In this document: positions 1 to 6,587 of the stretch, one piece after another
How the letters are laid out: the number at the start of each line of letters is the position of its first letter
Position numbering within the stretch: position 1 is the stretch's first letter
From: Moraxellaceae bacterium UBA2032
GTDB lineage: Bacteria; Pseudomonadota; Gammaproteobacteria; Pseudomonadales; Moraxellaceae
NCBI GenBank assembly: GCA_002333125.1
Contig: DDBM01000095.1
Coordinates: 6,586-13,735, forward strand
Length of the DNA stretch: 7,150 bases
Direction of reading: 5' to 3'
Made by a program: the position numbers and the translations under genes
Notes under the pieces: model-generated
Told to the model about the DNA's origin: nothing
Database searches by the model: none
Seen by the model: the letters and a program-made list of their open reading frames with translations, nothing else

Positions 1-30
1 CTTATGAACCCTTATCATCGCGCCCCTATT

Positions 31-540
31 ATGCCAGTCGTCTCACTACCCCAAACCATCGATCCCTTTAAATGGGCAGACAGAGCTACACAGGTTGTAG
101 CGGATGTTCCGTTGGTGCAGTTTACGCGTTTGGCTGCTGATTTAGTCAATACTAATGGCAGTGTACAAGTCAATTGTCGGTTTGAGCGTGATGCCCAAAA
201 AATGGCTTTTTTGCGTGGTGATGTTGCCACTACTGTAACCCTGATTTGTCAGCGTTGCTTAGAGACAATGGAATTACCATTACAAGTCACGATTGATTTA
301 GCACTGGTGTATGACGAAGATCATGCCAAAAAACTTTCTGAAGATACCGACTATTTAGTGGTTGTTGAACAGGAAGTGGTTTTGGCAGAGATTATTGAAG
401 ATGAGTTGTTGTTAAACATACCTTTTACGCCGATGCACGAAGCATGTGATGCTTTACCGTATCAGGCTGAAATAGAAGGCGATGTTCCAGCACCCGTCAA
501 AGAAAATCCCTTTCAGGTGTTGGCTACCCTCAAAAAGTAG
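31..540 (+). CDS. yceD: YceD / DUF177 family protein, 23S rRNA accumulation protein
   Basis: The product is a 169-residue member of the YceD (DUF177) family, a cytoplasmic protein needed for normal 23S rRNA accumulation in E. coli; its molecular activity is poorly defined. What I see: the N-terminal [13 protein letters not shown] segment, the CQRC pair (Cys73 and Cys76) in [15 protein letters not shown], the [15 protein letters not shown] block around residues 123-137, and the conserved [10 protein letters not shown] tail. Length matches the family (about 170). An in-frame ATG at position 4 would add nine residues. I prefer the ATG at 31 because it places the conserved DP pair at residues 11-12, as I recall for Pseudomonas YceD. 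No Shine-Dalgarno is visible before 31, and the region before position 4 is outside the window, so the start is not settled. It lies 41 bp upstream of rpmF, its usual partner. Confidence 0.93.
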   Translation: MPVVSLPQTIDPFKWADRATQVVADVPLVQFTRLAADLVNTNGSVQVNCRFERDAQKMAFLRGDVATTVTLICQRCLETMELPLQVTIDLALVYDEDHAKKLSEDTDYLVVVEQEVVLAEIIEDELLLNIPFTPMHEACDALPYQAEIEGDVPAPVKENPFQVLATLKK

Positions 541-581
541 TCAGTAAAAATAAACCAATTGATGTTGTTTGGAGAGCTAAT

Positions 582-767
582 ATGGCCGTTCAACAAAACC
601 GAAAAACCCGTTCACGCCGCGATATGCGCCGTTCGCATGATGCTATCACTGGCCCAACATTAAGTGTTGACCAAACAACGGGTGAAGTGCATCGCCGTCA
701 TCACATTACTAAAGATGGTTTTTACCGCGGTCGCCAACTGTTTGCAGTTGCTGCTGTCGAAGTATAA
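582..767 (+). CDS. rpmF: 50S ribosomal protein L32
   Basis: This encodes large-subunit ribosomal protein L32, 61 residues. The start [21 protein letters not shown] and the later block [15 protein letters not shown] are diagnostic. It is the cysteine-free form typical of gammaproteobacteria, without the zinc ribbon found in many other lineages. It is slightly longer than E. coli L32 (57 residues) because of a hydrophobic AVAAVEV tail after the YRGR motif. A GGAG Shine-Dalgarno at 571-574 sits 7 nt before the ATG. The gene lies between yceD and plsX with only 8 bp to plsX, so it is almost certainly cotranscribed with both. Confidence 0.98.
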   Translation: MAVQQNRKTRSRRDMRRSHDAITGPTLSVDQTTGEVHRRHHITKDGFYRGRQLFAVAAVEV

Positions 768-775
768 GCATCAAA

Positions 776-1771
776 ATGGCGATAACCTTAGCGGTTGATG
801 CCATGGGCGGGGACTTTGGTCCCCGTGTCACCATTCCTGCAACACTTGTTATTCTTAAAAACTCCCCTCAGCTATCCGTTATTTTTGTTGGTCAAGAAAG
901 CCAAATTCAGCCTCATCTTAAAAATTTATCTACAGATATTAGTACGCGTATTAGCATTGTTCATACTGACGAAATGGTCACAATGGATGATAAAATTGCG
1001 GTTGCCTTGCGTAATAAACGTCAATCTTCGATGCGTTTAGCGATTAATTTAGTCCATGAAAAAAAGGCCGATGCCTGTATTAGTGCAGGAAATACAGGCG
1101 CATTGATGGCCATTAGCCGTTTTGTATTAAAAACCCACGCCAACATTGATCGTCCTGCTATTTTAGCACCACTGCCGACTCAAACTGGCCAAGTCTATAT
1201 GCTCGATTTGGGGGCAAATATTGATTCAGAGCCGCAACATTTAATGCAATTTGCTTCTATGGGTGATGTGGTGGCACGTGCCTTAGCAGGTATAGACAAG
1301 CCGCGTATAGGCTTATTAAATATTGGCGAAGAAGAAATTAAAGGCAATGACCTGATTAAACAAACCCATCAATTGTTAAAACTTAGCACACTTAATTATA
1401 TAGGTTATGTAGAGGGTGATGGTATTTTTAAGGGTGAAGCCGATGTGGTCATTTGTGATGGTTTTGTAGGTAATATTGCCTTAAAAACCTCCGAAGGTGT
1501 CGCTAAAATGATGGCGAGCTTTATTAAACAAGAAGTTAGTCGCAATTGGTTTACTAAATTAACAGGCGCAATGGCCTATCCAATTTGGCAAGGTCTCAAG
1601 AAAAAAATGAACCCCAGTAATTATAACGGGGCAAGCTTAGTGGGCTTAACAGGCATTGTGATTAAAAGTCATGGCAGTGCCGATGCAGACTCTTTTGCTC
1701 AAGCGGTAAAAGTGGCCATAAAAGCTGTTGAGCAAGATATTCCCTCATTAATTGCCGCAAATATGGCGTAA
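776..1771 (+). CDS. plsX: Phosphate acyltransferase PlsX (acyl-ACP:phosphate)
   Basis: PlsX converts acyl-ACP and inorganic phosphate to acyl-phosphate, the donor for PlsY in the first acylation of glycerol-3-phosphate; it is a peripheral membrane enzyme. The 331-residue length is normal. Family motifs are intact: DAMGGDFGP at residues 8-16, SAGNTGAL at 103-110, DLGANID at 144-150, LLNIGEEEIKGND at 180-192, YVEGDGIFKGEADVVICDGFVGN at 211-233, and SHGSADADSF near the C-terminus. The ATG follows the rpmF stop by 8 bp and has no convincing Shine-Dalgarno, so translation may depend on coupling to the heavily translated rpmF. In enterics the next gene would be fabH; here a small secreted protein follows, and then fabD. 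Confidence 0.98.
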   Translation: MAITLAVDAMGGDFGPRVTIPATLVILKNSPQLSVIFVGQESQIQPHLKNLSTDISTRISIVHTDEMVTMDDKIAVALRNKRQSSMRLAINLVHEKKADACISAGNTGALMAISRFVLKTHANIDRPAILAPLPTQTGQVYMLDLGANIDSEPQHLMQFASMGDVVARALAGIDKPRIGLLNIGEEEIKGNDLIKQTHQLLKLSTLNYIGYVEGDGIFKGEADVVICDGFVGNIALKTSEGVAKMMASFIKQEVSRNWFTKLTGAMAYPIWQGLKKKMNPSNYNGASLVGLTGIVIKSHGSADADSFAQAVKVAIKAVEQDIPSLIAANMA

Positions 1772-1828
1772 TAGTCAGAGTGTACGTAGATTACGGTTTG
1801 CTTAACTCAGCGCGTAAATTCTAAAAAT

Positions 1829-1833
1829 AGGAG
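1829..1833 (+). promoter_or_regulatory. Shine-Dalgarno fixing the start at 1842
   Basis: AGGAG lies 8 nt before the ATG at 1842 but only 2 nt before an in-frame TTG at 1836. This spacing favours the ATG. It also makes the protein begin with a normal signal peptide (MRFLL) rather than MAMRFLL. Confidence 0.75.
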
Positions 1834-1841
1834 CGTTGGCC

Positions 1842-2312
1842 ATGCGTTTTTTGTTAACTAGCCTCTGTTTATATTTTTGGTGTTTGTCTTTTGCTCAGGC
1901 GGATGAAAAAATCACTTTAGAGCAAATTAATCACTTTTTGGATAGCCACAGCACCGCGATTATGCAAAAAGACGACGCTAAATTAAGCACTTTATTTAGT
2001 ACGGACTATCAACAATATGACACAAAGACACCTACTCAGCATTTAAATCAAAACGATATTGTAAAAATATATAAAAATAATTTTATGGTGGCAAAGCTAA
2101 TTATAAGTAAAATCAATTTGTTAGATGCAAAAATAAGCGAAGATGCTCAGCACGCAACACTCAATACACATATTTTTAGTCGTTATCTGATAGAGTTTCA
2201 GGGTAAACAAAATATTCTTAATCAACAAGAAGACTGGTTGAGTGAAGTGGGTTTAGTTCATGGTCAGTTAGTGTATCTAAGCACCCAAAAAACACTTAAC
2301 GTTTCACCTTAA
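1842..2312 (+). CDS. Putative secreted NTF2-like (SnoaL/DUF4440-type) protein, function unknown
   Basis: The 156-residue product starts with a typical Sec signal peptide: Arg2, a hydrophobic core at residues 3-17, and an AQA cleavage motif ending at residue 20, predicting a mature periplasmic protein of about 136 residues. There is no lipobox. The mature part begins with a helix, then AIMQKDDAKLSTLFSTDYQQYD (39-60), which resembles the opening of NTF2-like/DUF4440 domains where a helical pair precedes a curved sheet. The strand-like segments LIISKINLLDAKI and HATLNTHIFSRYLIEF fit that fold. I assign the fold from pattern only and see no catalytic residues. It lies 70 bp after plsX and 15 bp before fabD in the same direction, so it is probably cotranscribed with lipid synthesis genes. 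Its base composition looks more AT-rich than its neighbours, which suggests it is less constrained or a later arrival. Confidence 0.8.
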   Translation: MRFLLTSLCLYFWCLSFAQADEKITLEQINHFLDSHSTAIMQKDDAKLSTLFSTDYQQYDTKTPTQHLNQNDIVKIYKNNFMVAKLIISKINLLDAKISEDAQHATLNTHIFSRYLIEFQGKQNILNQQEDWLSEVGLVHGQLVYLSTQKTLNVSP

Positions 2313-2327
2313 TAATATGGAACGAAT

Positions 2328-3257
2328 ATGACACATCTTGCTTTTGTTTTTCCGGGTCAAGGTTCACAACAACTAGGTATGTTAGCCGATGTTGCCGAGC
2401 AATATCCCCTAATTCGTCAAACCTTTGGCGAAGCTTCAGATGCGTTAGGTTTAGATTTGTGGCAACTATGCCAAGAAAACGAAGCCGAACTCAATAAAAC
2501 CGAAAATACGCAACCTGTATTACTTACTGCAAGTATTGCCTTATGGCGTGTGTGGCAAGCCTTTGATGGTGCAAAACCTGCATATTTAGCAGGGCATTCT
2601 TTAGGTGAGTACAGTGCTTTAGTGGCAGGTGGCGTAATGTCATTGGCAGATGGTGTACGTTTGGTTGCCTTGCGTGGGCGTTTAATGCAACAAGCCGTAC
2701 CTGCAGGTTTAGGTGCAATGGCGGCTATTTTGGGATTGGACGATGCCACGGTGATTGATGTGTGTCAGTCTGTGTCTAATGTGGGCGTGGTTGAAGCAGT
2801 TAACTTTAATGCACCTGCACAAGTGGTGATTGCAGGCGAAACCGAAGCCGTACAAGCCGCCATGAAAAACGCTACCGAGCGTGGTGCTAAACGTGCCTTG
2901 ATTTTACCTGTTAGTGTGCCTGCTCATAGTTCGTTAATGCGTCCTGCAGCGGCTATGTTAGCCGATGCCTTAGAAAATATAGATTTTCATCAAGCAGTCA
3001 TTCCTGTGGTGCAAAATGTCACAGCACGTGCCGAAGCTAATAGCACGGCGATACGTCAAGCCTTAGTGTCTCAGCTTTATAGTCCTGTTAAATGGTCTGC
3101 TTCTGTTGAATATTTGGTGTCTCAAGACGTAACACGAGTGATTGAATGTGGCACAGGTAAGGTATTGTGTGGCTTAAATAAGCGTATCAACAAAGGCTTA
3201 ACCTGCGAAACTTTAGAAAATGTTGCTAGTTTAACAACTGCTTTAGCGATTAAATAG
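2328..3257 (+). CDS. fabD: Malonyl CoA-acyl carrier protein transacylase FabD
   Basis: FabD transfers malonyl from malonyl-CoA to the phosphopantetheine of holo-ACP, supplying the extender for fatty-acid elongation in the cytoplasm. The 309-residue length equals that of E. coli FabD. Visible motifs are FPGQGSQ at residues 8-14, the nucleophile elbow GHSLGEYSAL with Ser91, the substrate-binding arginine region LRGRLMQ near 115-121, the catalytic His200 in VPAHSSLM, and the tail VIECGTGKVLCGLNK. The ATG at 2328 has a weak Shine-Dalgarno (GGAA at 2319-2322). It is followed closely by fabG, whose Shine-Dalgarno overlaps the fabD stop codon. In enterics fabH precedes this gene; here it does not. 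Confidence 0.98.
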   Translation: MTHLAFVFPGQGSQQLGMLADVAEQYPLIRQTFGEASDALGLDLWQLCQENEAELNKTENTQPVLLTASIALWRVWQAFDGAKPAYLAGHSLGEYSALVAGGVMSLADGVRLVALRGRLMQQAVPAGLGAMAAILGLDDATVIDVCQSVSNVGVVEAVNFNAPAQVVIAGETEAVQAAMKNATERGAKRALILPVSVPAHSSLMRPAAAMLADALENIDFHQAVIPVVQNVTARAEANSTAIRQALVSQLYSPVKWSASVEYLVSQDVTRVIECGTGKVLCGLNKRINKGLTCETLENVASLTTALAIK

Positions 3258-3266
3258 GAGCGTAGT

Positions 3267-4007
3267 ATGTCTTTGCAAGGTAAAGTAGCTTTAGTGACGG
3301 GCGCGAGTCGTGGTATTGGTAAAGCTATTGCCCAACAATTAGCAGCTCAAGGAGCGATTGTTGTAGGGACAGCCACCACCGAAGCAGGCGCACAAGCAAT
3401 TAGTGCTTATTTACAAGCCATCAATGCACAAGGTGTAGGTATGGCTTTAGATGTCACTCAAGCCAACAGTATTGACGGTTTTTTAGCTGCCATACAGAGC
3501 CAATTTGGTGCGCCTGTGATTTTGGTTAATAACGCAGGGATTACCAAAGATGGTTTATTATTACGCATGAAAGATGACGATTGGGACGCGGTGATTAACA
3601 CCAATTTAACGGCTATTTTTAGATTGTCTAAAGCCTGTTTAAAAGGTATGAGCAAAGCTCGTTGGGGGCGTATTATTAATATTAGCTCGGTAGTTGGGCA
3701 AATGGGCAATGCAGGCCAAACTAACTATGCCGCAGCTAAAGCAGGTTTAGAGGGTTTTACACGCGCACTCGCCAAAGAAATGGGTGGTCGTGGTATTACT
3801 GCTAATTGTATTGCACCGGGTTTTATTGAAACTGATATGACCCATGCTTTAAGTGAAACACAACAAGCCACCATGTTAGCGAACATTCCCGCTAATCGTT
3901 TAGGTCAACCTAATGATATAGCCCATGCGGTTGTTTTTTTAGCCAGTGACCAAGCAGCTTACATCAATGGCGTGACTTTACCCGTTAATGGCGGTATGTA
4001 TGTGTAA
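3267..4007 (+). CDS. fabG: 3-oxoacyl-[acyl-carrier-protein] reductase FabG
   Basis: FabG reduces 3-oxoacyl-ACP to (R)-3-hydroxyacyl-ACP with NADPH, the first reductive step of each elongation cycle. The 246-residue protein is a classical short-chain dehydrogenase: TGASRGIG cofactor motif at residues 11-18, NNAG at 88-91, and the catalytic tetrad Asn113 (TNL), Ser141 (SSVVG), Tyr154 and Lys158 (YAAAK), each shifted by +3 from E. coli numbering. APGFIETDMT near 188-197 and the tail INGVTLPVNGGMYV confirm FabG rather than a generic SDR. The ATG at 3267 uses AGGAG at 3256-3260, which overlaps the fabD TAG stop and points to translational coupling. Confidence 0.98.
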   Translation: MSLQGKVALVTGASRGIGKAIAQQLAAQGAIVVGTATTEAGAQAISAYLQAINAQGVGMALDVTQANSIDGFLAAIQSQFGAPVILVNNAGITKDGLLLRMKDDDWDAVINTNLTAIFRLSKACLKGMSKARWGRIINISSVVGQMGNAGQTNYAAAKAGLEGFTRALAKEMGGRGITANCIAPGFIETDMTHALSETQQATMLANIPANRLGQPNDIAHAVVFLASDQAAYINGVTLPVNGGMYV

Positions 4008-4015
4008 CTCTTTTA

Positions 4016-4132
4016 GTCAAAATGACGCTTAGGTGTTGCGCTACAACACAGACATTCATACACTACGGCGATTGTTTTGCCGCGGCACAAATAGACCAAA
4101 GTTTTGCCTAAGTCTAAAAAATCGTGTAGTGT
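4016..4132 (+). promoter_or_regulatory. Structured fabG-acpP spacer, possible acpP leader or promoter region
   Basis: The gap holds several inverted repeats. GTCA/TGAC (4016-4019 and 4023-4026) brackets a 3-nt loop. GTGTTG/CAACAC (4033-4038 and 4044-4049) brackets a 5-nt loop. A longer helix pairs 4060-4066 with 4126-4132 and, after a small internal loop, 4069-4073 with 4120-4124, 12 bp in all. It encloses TAGAC/GTCTA (4092-4096 and 4112-4116). CTTAGG (4028-4033) could instead pair with CCTAAG (4107-4112), so alternative folds exist. A weak promoter could also be read here: TAGACC at 4092-4097, 17 nt, TAAAAA at 4115-4120. E. coli also transcribes acpP from the spacer before it, so a promoter is expected on that precedent. 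Whether the structure acts in RNA or the palindromes bind a protein cannot be decided from sequence. Confidence 0.4.
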
Positions 4133-4153
4133 GCCAACATAGAATCTACCCTC

Positions 4154-4160
4154 AGGAGAA
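4154..4160 (+). promoter_or_regulatory. Strong Shine-Dalgarno of acpP, supporting a GTG start
   Basis: AGGAGAA lies 8 nt before the GTG at 4169. No in-frame ATG is available at the expected N-terminus ([11 protein letters not shown] follows directly), so this site decides the start and offsets the weaker initiation codon for a very abundant protein. Confidence 0.85.
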
Positions 4161-4168
4161 GAAAGAAA

Positions 4169-4405
4169 GTGAGTAACTTTGAAGAACGCGTAAAGAAAAT
4201 TGTTGCCGAGCAATTAGGCGTTAAATTAGAAGACGTAAAAAACGAATCTTCTTTTGTTGACGATCTTGGTGCAGACTCTTTAGATACCGTTGAATTAGTC
4301 ATGGCTTTGGAAGAAGAATTCGAAACCGAAATTCCAGATGAAGAAGCCGAAAAGATCAATACTGTACAAGCTGCTATTGATTACGTTACTGCCAATACAA
4401 AATAA
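4169..4405 (+). CDS. acpP: Acyl carrier protein AcpP (GTG start)
   Basis: AcpP carries growing acyl chains on a 4'-phosphopantetheine arm and is the shared substrate of FabD, FabG, FabF and, as a donor, PlsX. The 78-residue acidic protein has the standard four-helix sequence; the modified serine is Ser37 in GADSLD (Ser36 if the initiator Met is removed). Helix II ([28 protein letters not shown]) is canonical and provides the acidic face recognised by partner enzymes. It starts with GTG behind a strong Shine-Dalgarno. The 161-bp spacer to fabG contains inverted repeats, and a strong intrinsic terminator follows 12 bp after the stop, so acpP ends the upstream transcript and may also be expressed from its own promoter. 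Confidence 0.99.
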   Translation: MSNFEERVKKIVAEQLGVKLEDVKNESSFVDDLGADSLDTVELVMALEEEFETEIPDEEAEKINTVQAAIDYVTANTK

Positions 4406-4417
4406 TTGGTCAATAAC

Positions 4418-4462
4418 AAAAAAAGCCGCATCCCGTTACCGTGGGCTATGCGGTTTTTTTTT
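4418..4462 (+). terminator. Rho-independent terminator after acpP
   Basis: CCGCAT (4426-4431) pairs with ATGCGG (4448-4453), and an inner CCC/GGG (4432-4434 and 4443-4445) closes an 8-nt loop with a 2-nt bulge. Nine T residues follow at 4454-4462. An A-run at 4418-4424 precedes the stem, so the element is symmetrical in form. It should end the yceD-to-acpP transcript and isolate fabF. Confidence 0.93.
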
Positions 4463-4509
4463 GACATTTTTATTTTATATTTGAGTGTTAATATTGTATT
4501 AGTTAATTA
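4461..4509 (+). promoter_or_regulatory. Probable fabF promoter region (boxes uncertain)
   Basis: After the terminator, fabF needs its own promoter unless readthrough is high. A perfect TTGACA lies at 4461-4466, sharing its first bases with the terminator T-run, but no good -10 lies 16-18 bp downstream. Other possibilities are TTGAGT (4481-4486), 17 nt, TAATTA (4504-4509), or an extended -10 TG-T-TAATAT (4486-4494). The region is very AT-rich. I am fairly confident a promoter exists here but not which boxes are used. Confidence 0.4.
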
Positions 4510-4540
4510 AAAATTTAGATTTAATTTCTTGGAGTGATCT

Positions 4541-5776
4541 ATGAGTCGTCGTGTTGTAGTCACAGGTTTAGGTATGGTGACCAGTTTAGGTGCAGATGTA
4601 GCAAGCACATGGGCAGGTATTTTGGCCGCTAAAAGTGGTATTTCTAACATTGACCATTTTGATGCCACTCAATACAAAACACGTTTTGCGGGCTTAGTGC
4701 GCGACTTAAATGCCGAAGAGTATATGCCTGCCAAAGAATTACGTCGTTATGATGAGTTTATGCACTATGCAGTCGCTGCTGGTGTTCAAGCCATGAACGA
4801 TGCCAAACTTGAAATAACACCTCTTAATGCATCGCGTATTGGGGTGGCGATGGGGTCGGGTATTGGCGGTTTAACCACCATTGAAAATGGTCATAACACC
4901 TTATTTAATGATGGCCCAAATAAAATTTCGCCTTTTTTTGTACCAGGTTCGATAAGCAATATGGCAGCAGGTTTGTTGGCAATTCGTTTTGGCTTAAAAG
5001 GGCCTAATTTTGCCGTCACAACAGCATGTACTACCGCAACACATTGTATAGGCTTGGCTGCGCGTTTAATTGCGTATGGTGATGCTGATGTGTTTTTGGC
5101 TGGTGGTGCCGAAAAAGCATCATCACCTTTAGGTATGGCAGGTTTTGCTGCTGCGCGTGCTTTGTCGATTCGTAATGATAACCCTCAAGCGGCAAGTCGT
5201 CCTTTTGATAAAGACCGAGATGGTTTTGTATTAGGCGATGGTGCAGGGGCAATGATTTTAGAAGAATACGAACACGCCATTAAACGCGGTGCGACTATTT
5301 ATGCCGAGTTAGTTGGTTTTGGTATGAGTGATGATGCGTTTCATATTACTGCACCCTCAGAGAATGGCGAGGGCGCGGCTGATGCTATGCGTAATGCACT
5401 TAACGATGCGGGTTTAGCTCCTGAGGCCGTAGATTATATTAACGCACATGGTACGAGCACTCCTGCGGGTGATGTAGCAGAGTCTCAAGCTATTGAGTCG
5501 GTATTTGGCCAACATGCTTATAAACTAGCAGTTAGCTCTACTAAGTCGATGACAGGTCATTTATTAGGCGCTTCGGGTGCAGTTGAGGCAATATTTAGCG
5601 TGTTGGCGATTCGTGACAATATTGCGCCTCCAACCATTAACTTAGATAATCAAGACCCTGCCTGTAAGTTGGATTATGTGCCTCATCAAGCACGCCCTAT
5701 GAAAATAGATGTGGCCTTGTCAAATTCGTTTGGCTTTGGTGGTACGAATGGCACGTTGATTTTTAAACGCGTTTAA
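4541..5776 (+). CDS. fabF: 3-oxoacyl-[acyl-carrier-protein] synthase II FabF (KAS II)
   Basis: FabF condenses malonyl-ACP with acyl-ACP in elongation, releasing CO2. The 411-residue length is standard. The Cys-His-His triad is intact and at E. coli numbering: Cys163 in [12 protein letters not shown], His303 in [11 protein letters not shown], and His340 in [18 protein letters not shown] near the C-terminus is the gating and binding loop. The start [15 protein letters not shown] is typical of FabF rather than FabB. GGAG at 4531-4534 sits 6 nt before the ATG. Unlike in E. coli and Pseudomonas, where pabC or related genes follow, the next gene converges from the other strand, so fabF ends the cluster. 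With no fabH here, initiation must be done by an enzyme encoded elsewhere. Confidence 0.97.
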   Translation: MSRRVVVTGLGMVTSLGADVASTWAGILAAKSGISNIDHFDATQYKTRFAGLVRDLNAEEYMPAKELRRYDEFMHYAVAAGVQAMNDAKLEITPLNASRIGVAMGSGIGGLTTIENGHNTLFNDGPNKISPFFVPGSISNMAAGLLAIRFGLKGPNFAVTTACTTATHCIGLAARLIAYGDADVFLAGGAEKASSPLGMAGFAAARALSIRNDNPQAASRPFDKDRDGFVLGDGAGAMILEEYEHAIKRGATIYAELVGFGMSDDAFHITAPSENGEGAADAMRNALNDAGLAPEAVDYINAHGTSTPAGDVAESQAIESVFGQHAYKLAVSSTKSMTGHLLGASGAVEAIFSVLAIRDNIAPPTINLDNQDPACKLDYVPHQARPMKIDVALSNSFGFGGTNGTLIFKRV

Positions 5777-5782
5777 TTTGTG

Positions 5783-5838
5783 GTAGTAAGTGTGTAATAA
5801 AGGCAGCTATTGCACACTTGCTACAAATATACTGCCTT
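5783..5838. repeat. 17-bp hairpin between convergent genes, loop complementary to downstream sequence
   Basis: Positions 5783-5799 pair with 5808-5824 along 17 positions with no mismatch, counting two G-U type pairs, and leave an 8-nt loop AAGGCAGC. Seven loop bases (5800-5806, AAGGCAG) are perfectly complementary to CTGCCTT at 5832-5838, giving an alternative stem or a possible loop interaction. Neither strand has a clear T-run after the hairpin. Its position between the fabF stop (5776) and the end of the convergent gene (5843) suggests 3'-end formation or mRNA stabilisation for one or both transcripts, but a standard intrinsic terminator is not shown. Confidence 0.6.
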
Positions 5839-5842
5839 AATG

Positions 5843-6529
5843 TTAATCTGGATGCGTTGGTACGCTTTCATCAAGTGTTAGCGTAAACCAGCCGCCTGCA
5901 ATATGTTTATGTGTCCATACCCCCAATAGCACCGTATGACCTTGCTCGTTTGATAATACCTTAAAATAATCTTTCCACGGTTGATGGTCGTAATTCATGG
6001 TTGCTGTTGCTTGGCCACGCCAGCGAATATCTGTCATGCCCACATTTCCCCAAATAGGAATGGGAAAATAAAACTTATCTGACCAACGTAATAGTAAAGG
6101 GTCACCTTGATGCTGTGTGCGATAGCGTTTGCCCCATTTAATCCCTAATAAATTGAGTGGCTTAATAATCGCTAATTCGGCTAAATCTAACACTGAGCCA
6201 TTGGTGCGTAAAATTTTACCATTCCATGTTTTATTCACTAAGTCTGTTTTGGCATTAACCGTTGGTAGTGAGTCGTACAAACGTACTAAATCTTCTTCGT
6301 TATAAATTAGACCGTCTTGGCGAAGTATCTCGGCGCGTAATTGCTCAAGTGTTTTACCAGAACCAAGCAGTTTTTTGTTTTCAAAACCTTCTTCGTTCCA
6401 TACTGACTTACTTGGTTGCAAATAACATAAGCCGCTAATTAAACAATTTAGAGGAAACATGACAAATTGTGCGACATCATAAACGGCAGAAGGATAAAAA
6501 AGCACTTTAGGTTTTTTGTATACTGACAT
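5843..6529 (-). CDS. GXWXG and DUF4334 domain protein, function unknown
   Basis: The 228-residue product ends in a region that resembles a GXWXG domain followed by DUF4334. LVRLYDSLPTV (81-91) leads into KTWNGKIL (100-107), the position of the GXWXG motif, here with Lys in place of the first Gly. The stretch LNLLGIKWGKRYRTQHQGDPLLLRW (125-149) follows, and DUF4334-like features are WRGQATATMNYDHQPWKDYFK (170-190) and LLGVWTHK...WFTLTLD (201-220). The first 80 residues are an extra N-terminal part with a hydrophobic stretch at about 15-37, which could touch the membrane. No biochemical role is firmly known to me for these domains; they are often found in lipid-using bacteria and actinobacteria. 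A weak GAGAA ribosome site is 6 nt before the ATG. Its promoter carries a TetR-type palindrome. Confidence 0.8.
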   Translation of the reverse strand: MSVYKKPKVLFYPSAVYDVAQFVMFPLNCLISGLCYLQPSKSVWNEEGFENKKLLGSGKTLEQLRAEILRQDGLIYNEEDLVRLYDSLPTVNAKTDLVNKTWNGKILRTNGSVLDLAELAIIKPLNLLGIKWGKRYRTQHQGDPLLLRWSDKFYFPIPIWGNVGMTDIRWRGQATATMNYDHQPWKDYFKVLSNEQGHTVLLGVWTHKHIAGGWFTLTLDESVPTHPD

Positions 6530-6561
6530 GATAATTTCTCATTAGTAAGGTTGCCTAACAT

Positions 6562-6585
6562 AAATGAATGAATATTCATTCATTT
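6562..6585. promoter_or_regulatory. Perfect 24-bp palindrome, probable TetR/FadR-type operator
   Basis: The 24 bases form a perfect palindrome centred between 6573 and 6574. The inner 18 bases, TGAATGAATATTCATTCA, fit the consensus I recall for the acyl-CoA-responsive TetR-family FadR of Bacillus (TGAATGA-N-TA-N-TCATTCA). The site covers the predicted transcription start of the DUF4334 gene, about 3 nt past its -10 box, which is a classic repressor position. No regulator gene is visible in the window. That the binder is a TetR protein is inference from the pattern. Confidence 0.75.
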
Positions 6586-6587
6586 TG

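Noticed and set aside
1836..1841. TTG start for the NTF2-like protein
   Set aside because: Only 2 nt from the Shine-Dalgarno; the ATG at 1842 has normal spacing and begins a standard signal peptide.
1842..2312. NTF2-like gene as a decayed fabH
   Set aside because: It has a signal peptide and no thiolase-fold motif, Cys-His-Asn residues or length similarity to FabH.
2417..2749. 110-codon minus-strand reading frame inside fabD
   Set aside because: Entirely within an intact, well-conserved fabD; no ribosome site or motif.
4078..4087. TGCCGCGGCA perfect palindrome as an independent RNA hairpin
   Set aside because: It has no room for a stable loop; only 3 bp could form. Kept only as part of the wider spacer structure.
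4013..4213. 66-codon minus-strand reading frame across the fabG-acpP spacer
   Set aside because: It overlaps the start of acpP on the other strand, has no recognisable motif, and its composition is that of a structured spacer plus antisense acpP.
4114..4359. 81-codon minus-strand reading frame over acpP
   Set aside because: Serine-rich antisense of the acidic acpP codons; a shadow frame.
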